NCBI RefSeq assembly: GCF_022700675.1
Contig: NZ_CP062182.1
Coordinates: 2,666,001-2,730,000, forward strand
Direction of reading: 5' to 3'
DNA from: Acinetobacter sp. ASP199
GTDB lineage: Bacteria > Pseudomonadota > Gammaproteobacteria > Pseudomonadales > Moraxellaceae
DNA: 64,000 bases
Made by a program: the position numbers and the translations under genes
Part shown: positions 54,082-62,961 of the stretch, in pieces
Numbering within the stretch: position 1 is the stretch's first letter
How the letters are laid out: each line of letters starts with the position of its first letter
The notes under the pieces: generated by a model
The model's input: the letters and a program-made list of their open reading frames with translations, nothing else
Told to the model about the DNA's origin: nothing
The model's database searches: none

Positions 54082-57000
54082 TTAGTTCTTCTCATACCAA
54101 CTAAGTGGTGTTAATTTCAAACTACTCCTATACATAACTCCTAAGATTTTATTATTGGCAGATGTTGTTCGATTACTTAAAGGAGCAACAATACTTCTTG
54201 AATTAGGATTCCCATCTGTACCTCCGCCAAGCGTTATCCCTAACAATCCATTGCCTAAGGTCAGTTTATTGTTTGCTGCAGTATCACCATGTGGACATTG
54301 TCCGTAAGGCATACAAAAACGGTGTGCCTTACTAGCGCCATAAATACCAGCCCCACAAGCTTCTGTGCTTCCTACAGCTTCTGCATCAAATGTTGAAACA
54401 TATAAATCATGATCAATAACTATCACATCACCTTGAGCTTTTTCTACCGCTTTACGCCCTGTAGAAGATGTAAAGGCATAGTACCAGCCCTTTTTCCCCG
54501 TAAAATCAAGCTTACGCGCTGGTAAAGGATTAGGTTCGGCTGCTGTAGCAGCTGGTGTTACACCTAATTCTCTATTTTCATCAGTAACCACAGCTAAATT
54601 ACTTAAGTTTGCATCTTGTAAGGTAAAAGTCATAGGATCTTTTTTTACAACATCCACATCAAACAAATTATAAACAGCGTCATTAATCATCGCTGAATTA
54701 GTTGCAGCGGTTTCTCCTGGCACTATATATGCACTATTATCCTGTTTTCCTAGAAGTGGATTACTTCTATTTCCTGAACCAATACTGACAACCGCAAAAT
54801 TACCATTTGTTCCTAGGTAGATACTAAAACCTGGAGCCTCATAAAAACGCGGACTAAGGCCATTCGCCTGCTTTATCTCTAGCAAGCGCACAATATTTTT
54901 CGCAAAGCTCGCTTTAGAACTATTAATAGCAGCGTTTTTTTGGGTCTCAGTAGCTGTAGAACTAATCGTTAAAGGTGAATGAGCACTATTAAGATCAATC
55001 CTAAAGACTTGCCCACCTAAATCACCAAAATACAAATGATCAACATCTCCATCACCCTCACGATCAATGGCTTTGATTTGGCTAACGATACTATATTTGA
55101 TTTCGTTACCATCCCCCTTATATGGAGACGTAGAAGGCTTACTTGAATCAATTGCCTCATAAGTTGACCAAAGTGGCTCACCAGTATGGGCATCAAACAT
55201 AAATACACCCGCGCCGAGCCCGTTGGTCTGAACATAATTAAATGTTTCATAACCTTTACCATCTGTGCCCCCTGTTCGGTCGTATCCACCACCCACAAAC
55301 ATAACTAACCGCCGTTTACCTTGCCACTGCACATTAGCAATAACTGGTTTTGACCAACTCTCCCCCATTTTACTCAAATGAGAATATGAATATTCACCAG
55401 CAGTTACTGCCGGGCTATAAACTTTGGATGTTGCGGGATCAATTCTAAATTTGATAGCTGGACTAGACATATCAGTCAGGTCTAGCGCGTAATAACTACG
55501 CCCACCCATACGCATGCCACCGTAGACCCACTGCTTACCTAATTTAGCTCCATCTTTAACAAGAAATTTATCTGATGTACTGTTGTATACATATTCTGTA
55601 TGCGCAACCCACTGTCCATCCACACCATAATAAAGTTGATTCATACCATTTGAACCAGACTCAGTTTCATTTAAAAAAGCTCTTGGTTGGTTAGCTAGGA
55701 TTTCCTGTGGGACGAAAGCAAAAACTTCATGACCACCAGTATAATTTGCCGTAGTATCACTTTCTGCTCCCACCTTAACTACATGCAGAACACCTTGCGT
55801 AGTTCCAAATAACAAATAGTCATCACGTGTTGCGGTACTTATTTTTGAGGTCGTAATGCCATTAGCAGTTTCATCTATATATTCAACTTTACCTGCTTGT
55901 GTAAGCAGTACAGGTGTTGAATGCATAACAGCACCCATATTTCTAAGCGTCTTGTCGGGACTTAATGAAGTTAAATTCGACGTTGCTGTTAATGCATTGA
56001 GTTGAGCTTCTGTTAAATCGTAACCAAGCAACCCAAGTAAATATTTACGAGACGCAAGGTCTCCTTTGATATAAGTTTCATCGACTGTGCTTAGAGTGGT
56101 TCCAGCATTGGTCAATACTTTTCGATTAAAGACTGCAGATGTTGCTTTAAGGTTTAATTTACCTAATATTCCACCAATATTATTCAGCTCAGAATCCGTA
56201 GCCAGACCTTTTACCCATAGATCTTTTGCTGCGGTGTTTAAAGTTCCTGATGCCGTACCAAAAGCATTCGCATCATCTTTATCTTTTAACACTGCATTAA
56301 GCACTTTATATTTTTTTAAGTTACCTCCCCAAAGCTGGTAGTCTTCAGAGGGTTTTGGTTGAAATTGTGGAAAATATGCAAATGGCTGAATTGCGACCGC
56401 ATTCAAACTATCCTGCGGGATCGTCGCAGTTCCTGTAGTAATTGCCGGAATAGAAACCTTAATTAATCTTACAAACTCTTGAACACTGTCAGTAATTTCT
56501 TGTGCATTATCTGGACTATACCAACCGCCTCCGCCTCGCACTGATGCTTTTGCAGCTTGTAATACCCGATTATTGGTTCCATTAAATAATCCAGCCAGGA
56601 TAGTATCAGTATAGTATGTGCCAGGATGTCCCCTATCTTCAGGATTATTCGGATTCGTTGTTAAATAAACAATCCTATCCCCAGCACTATCAGCAAATCT
56701 AAACTCATTACCAAAACCTACAACAGCTGTTTTAACTTGAACTCCTTTTAAGGTATAGCCTTGATTTAAAATGCTAGCCATCTCTGTTGTACATTCCCAA
56801 GATCTTAATCGATCATCACTATTATCCATGGTTGTACCATTGGAACATCTAGAGGTTATTGAGGGAACAGTATCCTGAGCTGATTTATTTTTAACAATAC
56901 TTGCAAAAGTCGCTTTAGCTGTTTGTCTATTATCATTATATGGTTCACCATCAGTTAAGAAATAGAGTCCATACCCTGCGCAAGCTTGCTGAACAGTATC

Positions 57001-57804
57001 AATATAGTTAGAAAGTTGTCGAGCTCCTGATGCCATAGCATTAGATATCGCAGTCCCTGATCCAGCACTAAGATCCTTGATAACCTCTAATAACGCTACT
57101 CTATCGGTGCTTAATGAAAAAAATCCTCTATCTGTAATACTTGCATTAAATGTAGTAATTCCAAGCGTTGTTGTATCGGGTAACGCACCTACCGTAGTTA
57201 AAACTGGATCACCAACAGGTACTATAATCTTAGAATTACCTGCTATAAGTTCAAATAAGCTTTTCTTTAATGTTGTCAGACGATCCGGACAATAGTATCG
57301 AGTCCCCTTCTTTATATCTGTCGAGCCGCTAATTACCTCTGTAAAACCCCTTGAAATACAGCCATTTGAAATAGCATTTCTATCCTTGGTAGAAGTAATA
57401 TCCTTATAAACCCCTTCGCGCGTACCACTTATTACAGTTCCATTTGCTTTATATTTCTGCTTATCTTCAATAAAGCAATATCTGCCCTGAAAACTTTTTG
57501 TGACACCATTTAATGTTGTAAATATCTCAAATGAGCTGGTATCTCCAGTTGATCGCGTGAAGACTGTACAACTTATCCCCCCAAAAAAGTCCTTATTTAC
57601 TGGCGTTTGATCAGTTGAACTACTTGTAAGTTTGCCTTGGTGCATTGAGCTTGATAAATCTAAAATCAACGTCAAGGTCGATCCACCTGTAGTCGGAGCC
57701 TTGTAAATTTCAATATCACTGGCATACGTAGTTGCCGTCTGACAAACTAATGCAGCACTGAATGCGGAGATTGTAAAAAATGTACTATTTTTAATTTTAT
57801 TCAA
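54082..57804 (-). CDS. pilY1: PilY1/ComC type IV pilus tip adhesin
   Basis: The protein, 1240 residues from TTG 57804, begins [24 protein letters not shown], a Sec signal ending near TYA. A von Willebrand A-type segment follows ([16 protein letters not shown] with the MIDAS DxSxS). The C-terminal PilY1 beta-propeller domain (about 580-1000) includes the calcium-binding loop [18 protein letters not shown] (DxDxDGxxD). PilY1 sits at the tip of type IV pili and mediates adhesion, DNA uptake and surface sensing; ComC is the ADP1 orthologue. I prefer the TTG because GAGGGTAAG precedes it and it avoids overlap with pilX; an ORF to 57879 exists. Confidence 0.9.
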   Translation of the reverse strand: MNKIKNSTFFTISAFSAALVCQTATTYASDIEIYKAPTTGGSTLTLILDLSSSMHQGKLTSSSTDQTPVNKDFFGGISCTVFTRSTGDTSSFEIFTTLNGVTKSFQGRYCFIEDKQKYKANGTVISGTREGVYKDITSTKDRNAISNGCISRGFTEVISGSTDIKKGTRYYCPDRLTTLKKSLFELIAGNSKIIVPVGDPVLTTVGALPDTTTLGITTFNASITDRGFFSLSTDRVALLEVIKDLSAGSGTAISNAMASGARQLSNYIDTVQQACAGYGLYFLTDGEPYNDNRQTAKATFASIVKNKSAQDTVPSITSRCSNGTTMDNSDDRLRSWECTTEMASILNQGYTLKGVQVKTAVVGFGNEFRFADSAGDRIVYLTTNPNNPEDRGHPGTYYTDTILAGLFNGTNNRVLQAAKASVRGGGGWYSPDNAQEITDSVQEFVRLIKVSIPAITTGTATIPQDSLNAVAIQPFAYFPQFQPKPSEDYQLWGGNLKKYKVLNAVLKDKDDANAFGTASGTLNTAAKDLWVKGLATDSELNNIGGILGKLNLKATSAVFNRKVLTNAGTTLSTVDETYIKGDLASRKYLLGLLGYDLTEAQLNALTATSNLTSLSPDKTLRNMGAVMHSTPVLLTQAGKVEYIDETANGITTSKISTATRDDYLLFGTTQGVLHVVKVGAESDTTANYTGGHEVFAFVPQEILANQPRAFLNETESGSNGMNQLYYGVDGQWVAHTEYVYNSTSDKFLVKDGAKLGKQWVYGGMRMGGRSYYALDLTDMSSPAIKFRIDPATSKVYSPAVTAGEYSYSHLSKMGESWSKPVIANVQWQGKRRLVMFVGGGYDRTGGTDGKGYETFNYVQTNGLGAGVFMFDAHTGEPLWSTYEAIDSSKPSTSPYKGDGNEIKYSIVSQIKAIDREGDGDVDHLYFGDLGGQVFRIDLNSAHSPLTISSTATETQKNAAINSSKASFAKNIVRLLEIKQANGLSPRFYEAPGFSIYLGTNGNFAVVSIGSGNRSNPLLGKQDNSAYIVPGETAATNSAMINDAVYNLFDVDVVKKDPMTFTLQDANLSNLAVVTDENRELGVTPAATAAEPNPLPARKLDFTGKKGWYYAFTSSTGRKAVEKAQGDVIVIDHDLYVSTFDAEAVGSTEACGAGIYGASKAHRFCMPYGQCPHGDTAANNKLTLGNGLLGITLGGGTDGNPNSRSIVAPLSNRTTSANNKILGVMYRSSLKLTPLSWYEKN

Positions 57805-57820
57805 CTTCTTACCCTCAGTA

Positions 57821-58648
57821 TTATTTTGCCAAATGCTGTAAAAGTGCATAAGTTGCCACTTGTGTATGCGTTGGCACACCTAAGTTAGACAAACATGCTG
57901 AGACTGTTTTTTTGGCTAATTCTAAATTTGATATAGTAGTTGGATTCTGAGCACCAGCCCCTGTTGCTGGCTTGGCTTTTTCATTCGTTAATTCGAGATC
58001 AACTTCAGCTACTTTCGTAGCAGGAATGCTATTAAAATGTTGCTTAAAGCAATTATCGATAGAGGCATTGGTCACTGTAGATGGTGCTAATGCAGGAAAT
58101 ATTGTTGTTGCATGAACAGTATACGATTGAGCCGGATCAATTTTGGAACCATCAGGATCAGTTCCTTTTTGCATATACGCAAATGCTTCTGCTTCAGTCA
58201 TATCTGCCGCTTTAATCGCTACTTGCGTTATTACCGTTTTACGATTTGTACTAAAATAACTATCTTCAATTCGGCAGAAACCTGCTGATCCCAGCTCTGA
58301 ATTACTTACAGTGTTCCCATTCCAAGCAATTAAACTTGCTCGGCTTAACTTAAAAAATTCTGATTCAGATGCCCTATAACAAAATACCAATTCTTTACCG
58401 ATGTTATCTTCACCTTTGATATAACCAAACATGCCATTAATCGCCATATTTCGATCTAATCGATCCGGATTTTCGACTTGAAAAAGCGCAGCATCTGAGT
58501 TTTGCATCATAAGTTGTTGTGCTTGCCCCATGGTGACCACTTTTAAAGAAGTGATACTGGAACGGATGGCTAAACTACCCATGATAGTAATGGCTACCAA
58601 AATAACCAGAACCACGATTAATGTAGACCCTCGTTCAATCTTATTCAT
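57821..58648 (-). CDS. pilX: PilX-type minor pilus-assembly protein
   Basis: The 275-residue protein has an N-terminal hydrophobic helix (RGSTLIVVLVILVAITIMGS, residues 6-25) with Ser/Thr in place of the Phe-Thr-Leu-Ile-Glu of true pilins, as in PilX. The globular part lacks known motifs but includes VENPDRLDRNMAINGMFG. PilX forms the minor pilin tip complex with PilV, PilW and PilY1. Its start and the pilW stop share one base (TAATG). It ends 16 bases before the chosen pilY1 start. Confidence 0.85.
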   Translation of the reverse strand: MNKIERGSTLIVVLVILVAITIMGSLAIRSSITSLKVVTMGQAQQLMMQNSDAALFQVENPDRLDRNMAINGMFGYIKGEDNIGKELVFCYRASESEFFKLSRASLIAWNGNTVSNSELGSAGFCRIEDSYFSTNRKTVITQVAIKAADMTEAEAFAYMQKGTDPDGSKIDPAQSYTVHATTIFPALAPSTVTNASIDNCFKQHFNSIPATKVAEVDLELTNEKAKPATGAGAQNPTTISNLELAKKTVSACLSNLGVPTHTQVATYALLQHLAK

Positions 58649-59586
58649 TAACGATCTCCCAAGGCATTACGTAATGCGACTGTTTGCATGATTGGTGCTC
58701 GTGCATATTTGGCAGGTTGGTTTGTTTTTACTTTGACATCGAACCCCATTAATCTAAATTGCTGCTCCGCTACAATCACAGCAGCATCATTTGCAGGCTG
58801 TGTTGAACGAGAAATAATACCTAACTGCACTGCTACTATTCTTGGTTTAATTCCTGCTAAATCATTATATTGACCCAAAGTCATATATCTTAAATTAGTC
58901 GTGGTTGCAGTTGAGGCATCCACTAAAAAGCTCACCTTAAACAGATCCACACGTTTTAAAATGATTTGACCATTGCCATAAATACCGGCTCCAGCAGCTG
59001 CCAATGCGGTAGATGCACTTATATCTGAGGCATAACGACTTGCAGCACAAGCTAAGGATTTTTTTAATTCATTATTTGTTTCATGTGACTCTGTGTTCGC
59101 GTCGAGACGCACAAAATAGCGTTCCACGATATAGATATTTTTATTATTAATGACATTCCCTTCACAGTCATATCCACCACTTTCAGCAGGGCGGTATTGA
59201 ATGACCAGCTGATCACTTGTAGCATCTGCAAATGCCGCATTTCCCGTTCGGGTCTGAACATTACTGCTGATGGCATCAGCCCTAGAAGCATAAGTGTGAG
59301 TAAAACCAGAAATAAAACTACTTAAATTGCTTGAGCTAAACACAATCCCTGATTGAGCTATTGTATTATTTACAATAGCTTGAGAACTATTCAAATTTGC
59401 CATACGAATTTGCCTTGCAATATAAGACAAACCAAAATTTTGATCTTCTTGAATAGTTGTTGCTGCATTTTGCAAATTAATATTGCGTTGACCACTTAAA
59501 AACAGCATTAAAGCTGTGGCAACCACAATAAGCCCAAGGGCAATGCTGACTATTAATTCAATGAGTGTAAATCCTGTAGGTTTCAC
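58648..59586 (-). CDS. pilW: PilW/ComB minor pilin
   Basis: The 312-residue prepilin starts [20 protein letters not shown] with cleavage after Gly5 and Glu +5, then a large globular domain ending IMQTVALRNALGDR. The C-terminal part ELMV-like beta strand QQFRLMGFDVKVKTNQPAKY matches the PilW family. The ADP1 orthologue is ComB. It would be part of the pilus tip. One-base overlaps with both pilV and pilX imply tight co-translation. Confidence 0.88.
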   Translation of the reverse strand: MKPTGFTLIELIVSIALGLIVVATALMLFLSGQRNINLQNAATTIQEDQNFGLSYIARQIRMANLNSSQAIVNNTIAQSGIVFSSSNLSSFISGFTHTYASRADAISSNVQTRTGNAAFADATSDQLVIQYRPAESGGYDCEGNVINNKNIYIVERYFVRLDANTESHETNNELKKSLACAASRYASDISASTALAAAGAGIYGNGQIILKRVDLFKVSFLVDASTATTTNLRYMTLGQYNDLAGIKPRIVAVQLGIISRSTQPANDAAVIVAEQQFRLMGFDVKVKTNQPAKYARAPIMQTVALRNALGDR

Positions 59587-60101
59587 TAATAAACCTCCAT
59601 GATTAAACAGGTTGATTTAGATTGATAAGTAATACCTTTAGTACAAGCCGTATCACTATCACTCGAATTATCGGTCGCTGAAGTATTATTCCATGCAATA
59701 AATAAACAGTGACGTCCACTATCTGTCGTTCCTGTTTTTGGACACTCTAATAGAGCCAGATTCATCCCCAAAGAACTGGCATATTGCTCTAATTCACGAG
59801 CATCGTAATCTGCTAAATCTGCTGCGCTACAATTGGTCGTATTAGTACAATTAACAGAACCATCTCTTTGTTTTGCAGTTGAGGCCAATTGCGTTTTATA
59901 ACTTGCCCAACCACCACGATTTGCCCGGATACGCTCAGTCACATCTCTTGCAATATTTATAGCTTGAATACGCTGTGCACTTTCACCTGTAGCTTCAACA
60001 GCTCGGGCCTGCAATACGACAAAACCTAATACACCGATTGCCAGCACCAGTAAGGAGACTAATACCTCGATTAAACCTACACCTTTTTGATTATTATTCA
60101 T
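59586..60101 (-). CDS. pilV: PilV minor pilin
   Basis: From ATG 60101 the 171-residue prepilin begins MNNNQKGVGLIEVLVSLLVL: the GVGLIEVLVS sequence is typical of PilV, cleaved after Gly7 with Glu +5 retained. The next segment LGFVVLQARAVEATGESAQR and NIARDVTERIRANRGGW are also PilV-like. A Cys-rich stretch (NCTNTTNCSAADLADYDARE) follows. It is the first intact gene of the pilin operon; the preceding gene is a decayed fimT-like copy that ends 13 bases before this start. Confidence 0.9.
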   Translation of the reverse strand: MNNNQKGVGLIEVLVSLLVLAIGVLGFVVLQARAVEATGESAQRIQAINIARDVTERIRANRGGWASYKTQLASTAKQRDGSVNCTNTTNCSAADLADYDARELEQYASSLGMNLALLECPKTGTTDSGRHCLFIAWNNTSATDNSSDSDTACTKGITYQSKSTCLIMEVY

Positions 60102-60114
60102 GTGCAAGATCCTG

Positions 60115-60523
60115 TTATTGTTTTTCAACTTTTCCAAATTTATCCGAAGTAATTTTTTTAGATTCACTAGCACCGGTTTTCAGACATAACTCTATTTCTG
60201 TAAAACTTTTCTGAAAAAGACCTTGAGTAGTAAATTTTATTTGATTATTGACGGGTATCTTGAGTCGGACAGGATCAGATACCTTCTAATTCATCACTGA
60301 GTTCGTATTTGTTGTAGTAGAGTTTAAATTTAATTTACTTCTTTTACTTCAAAACGGACTTAGCTCTAGCTTGCTCAATGACATTAATCAAATCTTCTGT
60401 ATTTTTTATTTTTTGACGTTCAATCATCTACCCAAAAGAAGGAGCAGCTATCATTGCCACAATTGCCAATATCGCAATTGTTACCATGAGCTCAATTAAC
60501 GTAAATCCATTCTTTTTCTACAT
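60115..60523 (-). pseudogene. Decayed FimT/FimU-like minor pilin gene
   Basis: The minus strand reads ATG then TAG (stop at codon 2, 60520-60518), then [20 protein letters not shown] with the prepilin signature intact, then a second TAG at codon 32 (60430-60428), then MIERQKIKNTEDLINV and further stops. Near the end, in a shifted frame, it reads FTTQGLFQKSFTEIELCLKT and closes with KKITSDKFGKVEKQ at TAA 60117-60115. So at least two nonsense changes and one frameshift are present, with recognisable ends. FimT (or FimU) is normally the first minor pilin in this operon and contributes to the tip complex and, in some species, DNA binding. It cannot make a product. Confidence 0.88.
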
Positions 60524-60616
60524 ACTTTTCCCAAGGTAACAAAACTCTACCTCATTAAAAATAGTATCTAATTAGCTTACGAACCCCATACACATAGAGA
60601 TAAATGGCATAAAAAA

Positions 60617-60645
60617 ACAGATAACTGCAAAAAGCAGTTATCTGT
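60617..60645 (-). terminator. Terminator of ispH
   Basis: A 12-bp perfect stem CAGATAACTGC / GCAGTTATCTG with an A5 loop and T-rich flank, about 40 bases after the ispH stop. It separates ispH from the fimT remnant and the pilin operon. Confidence 0.9.
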
Positions 60646-60681
60646 CTAAAATTATAAAATAGCGGATCAGCCTGTTACATT

Positions 60682-61632
60682 TCAGGCTTGAATAACTGAA
60701 ATACGTAATTCTTTTGGCAGGCTAAATGTGATGTTCTCTTCTCGCCCCTTCAACTCCTGCGGCGCTTGTGCACCCCAATCTTGCAAACGTTGAATGACCT
60801 GTTTAATTAAGATTTCTGGTGCGGAAGCTCCAGCAGTTACACCAATTTGAGACTTACCTGCAAACCAATCCTGCTTTAGCTCATCTGCATTATCCACTAA
60901 ATATGCCGCTTTACCCATGCGCTCAGCGAGTTCACGTAAGCGGTTTGAATTTGATGAGTTTGGAGATCCTACTACCAACACGACATCACAACGATCAGCT
61001 AAATCACGTACAGCATCCTGACGGTTTTGAGTGGCATAGCAAATATCATCTTTACGTGGCCCTTGAATCAGTGGAAATTTCTGACGCAATGCGTCAATCA
61101 CTTTCGCAGTATCATCAATTGATAAAGTGGTTTGAGTCACAAATGCTACCTTATCTGGATTACGCACTGTTAATGCAGCAACATCATCTTCATCTTCAAC
61201 CAGGTAAATATCCCCGCCATTTTTTCGGTCATATTGTCCCATGGTTCCTTCAACTTCAGGGTGACCTTCATGACCTATCAGAATCGCTTCAATGCCTTCA
61301 CGGGCATACTTGGTCACTTCAATATGTACCTTCGTCACTAATGGGCAAGTGGCATCAAAGACCTTTAGACCACGGCGTTCTGCTTCTTGTTGAACAGCCT
61401 TAGATACGCCATGGGCACTAAAAATTACAATATTGTCATCTGGCACTTCATCTAGTTCATCAACAAAAATCGCACCGCGCTGGCGTAAGTCATCTACCAC
61501 AAATTTATTGTGTACAACTTCATGACGCACATAAATCGGTGGATTGAAACATTCTAAGGCCCGATTCACGATCGCAATGGCACGATCCACACCGGCACAG
61601 AAACCACGCGGGTTGGCTAAAACAATTTCCAT
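60682..61632 (-). CDS. ispH: 4-hydroxy-3-methylbut-2-enyl diphosphate reductase
   Basis: From ATG 61632 the protein has 316 residues. The three cysteines that hold the 4Fe-4S cluster are seen in [12 protein letters not shown] near residue 12, [11 protein letters not shown] near 96 and [14 protein letters not shown] near 196. [15 protein letters not shown] follows near 222. IspH reduces HMBPP to isopentenyl and dimethylallyl diphosphate, the last step of the MEP pathway. GAGGA precedes this start by four bases; six upstream codons (61650) exist. ispH next to the pilin operon and gmk-rpoZ-spoT is a familiar Acinetobacter arrangement. Confidence 0.96.
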   Translation of the reverse strand: MEIVLANPRGFCAGVDRAIAIVNRALECFNPPIYVRHEVVHNKFVVDDLRQRGAIFVDELDEVPDDNIVIFSAHGVSKAVQQEAERRGLKVFDATCPLVTKVHIEVTKYAREGIEAILIGHEGHPEVEGTMGQYDRKNGGDIYLVEDEDDVAALTVRNPDKVAFVTQTTLSIDDTAKVIDALRQKFPLIQGPRKDDICYATQNRQDAVRDLADRCDVVLVVGSPNSSNSNRLRELAERMGKAAYLVDNADELKQDWFAGKSQIGVTAGASAPEILIKQVIQRLQDWGAQAPQELKGREENITFSLPKELRISVIQA

Positions 61633-61766
61633 AGAATCCTCAATACTCACTCAATTCATACTGCAACAATTGAAATAAATGTAAAACAATCGACGTACAA
61701 CTATTTAGTTTAAAGCCGCTCTACTCTAAAATAGAGAAGATATTTTATCATATCAGGAAAAATATC

Positions 61767-62390
61767 ATGTCGGGTCTCTTGTTTGTCGTTTCTGCTGCGT
61801 CTGGAACAGGCAAAACATCCCTCGTTAAAGCATTACTTGAACGTGTCAACAATCTTCATGTTTCTGTTTCTCATACGACACGCTGTCAACGACCTGGCGA
61901 ACTCGATGGTGTTCACTATCACTTCTCTACCAAAGAAGATTTCCTTAATCTGGTCAATGAAGGCGGTTTCATTGAATATGCTGAAGTCTTTGGTAACTAT
62001 TACGGTACTGCACAAGCTACTGTAAAAGAACAATTGGCTAAAGGGCATGATGTTCTTCTTGAGATTGACTGGCAGGGTGCACAACAGGTCCGTCGCTTAT
62101 TTCCTGAATCTAAACAAATTTTCATTTTACCGCCAAGCCAGTTTGACTTGCGTCAACGCCTGTCTAACCGTGGTACAGACTCTGTTGAAGTGATTGAGCA
62201 TCGTTTAGGCTGTGCGGTAGAAGATATGCAGCAATATGTAAACTTTGATTATGTCATTATCAATGATGACTTTAATAAAGCACTGCATGATCTGGAATCT
62301 GTCATCATTGCCAATCGTCTGGTGTTATCACAGCAAGCCAACCGTCATGAAAAACTGATTCAAGCCTTAATTACTCCAAGCGAAGAGTGA
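61767..62390 (+). CDS. gmk: Guanylate kinase
   Basis: The 207-residue protein has the P-loop SAASGTGKTSLVKAL near residue 9, the GMP-binding SHTTRCQRPGELDGVHYHF near 35-52, and EIDWQGAQQVRRLFP near 99. It phosphorylates GMP to GDP using ATP. It is the first gene of gmk-rpoZ-spoT, with a GGA ribosome site eight bases before ATG 61767. It is divergent from ispH. The pathway supplies GTP and is linked to (p)ppGpp via spoT downstream. Confidence 0.96.
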   Translation: MSGLLFVVSAASGTGKTSLVKALLERVNNLHVSVSHTTRCQRPGELDGVHYHFSTKEDFLNLVNEGGFIEYAEVFGNYYGTAQATVKEQLAKGHDVLLEIDWQGAQQVRRLFPESKQIFILPPSQFDLRQRLSNRGTDSVEVIEHRLGCAVEDMQQYVNFDYVIINDDFNKALHDLESVIIANRLVLSQQANRHEKLIQALITPSEE

Positions 62391-62464
62391 TTAAAACTTG
62401 AGTCTACAGGCAAAGCCTTTTATACTTCGCAGTCTGTTAAAATATTACTCAAACGAGAATTCTT

Positions 62465-62746
62465 ATGGCACGCGTAACCGTTGAAGATTGTTTAGACCAT
62501 GTAGACAACCGCTTTGAGCTTGTACTAGTGGCAAGCAAACGCGCGCGTCAATTGGCACGTCAAGGCATTGAACCAACTGTAGAATGGGACAATGACAAGC
62601 CAACCGTTGTTGCTCTACGTGAAATTGCAGTAGGTCATGTATCTAAAGACATCCTGAAACAACGTGATCAAGACTATCAAACTTCTAGTCTAGACCTTGC
62701 ACTTTCAGCAAATAACCTGAATCTGGACGGTTTTTCTTTCCAATAA
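62465..62746 (+). CDS. rpoZ: DNA-directed RNA polymerase omega subunit
   Basis: The 93-residue protein matches omega: [20 protein letters not shown], then [14 protein letters not shown] and [11 protein letters not shown]. Omega helps assemble RNA polymerase and forms one of the binding sites of ppGpp on the enzyme. It lies between gmk and spoT as usual. A strong hairpin follows, so spoT can also be transcribed from its own promoter. Confidence 0.97.
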   Translation: MARVTVEDCLDHVDNRFELVLVASKRARQLARQGIEPTVEWDNDKPTVVALREIAVGHVSKDILKQRDQDYQTSSLDLALSANNLNLDGFSFQ

Positions 62747-62760
62747 GAAATCCTTCCTAT

Positions 62761-62791
62761 AAAAAGCCTAGTTTTCAACTAGGCTTTTTTT
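62761..62791 (+). terminator. Terminator of rpoZ
   Basis: The stem AAAAAGCCTAG / CTAGGCTTTTT with a TTTTCAA loop and following T residues, 15 bases after the rpoZ stop. Confidence 0.93.
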
Positions 62792-62961
62792 GTTTTGTGA
62801 CTTTTATATTCTTTCTAGAACGGTTATAACATAAGGTCGAGTCATCAAGTTTATGCGGTTTTTCTGTGAGTATAAACGGAATAAATTGACAAACTTTGCG
62901 ATTTGCTTTTCATTAAAGTATTCGCGTATTTTCGTAAAGAATTTAGTTTTAAAGGTGTTTT

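Noticed and set aside
60819..61403. A 194-codon plus-strand frame inside ispH
   Set aside because: It lies wholly antisense to a well-supported essential gene, has no ribosome site and no domain.
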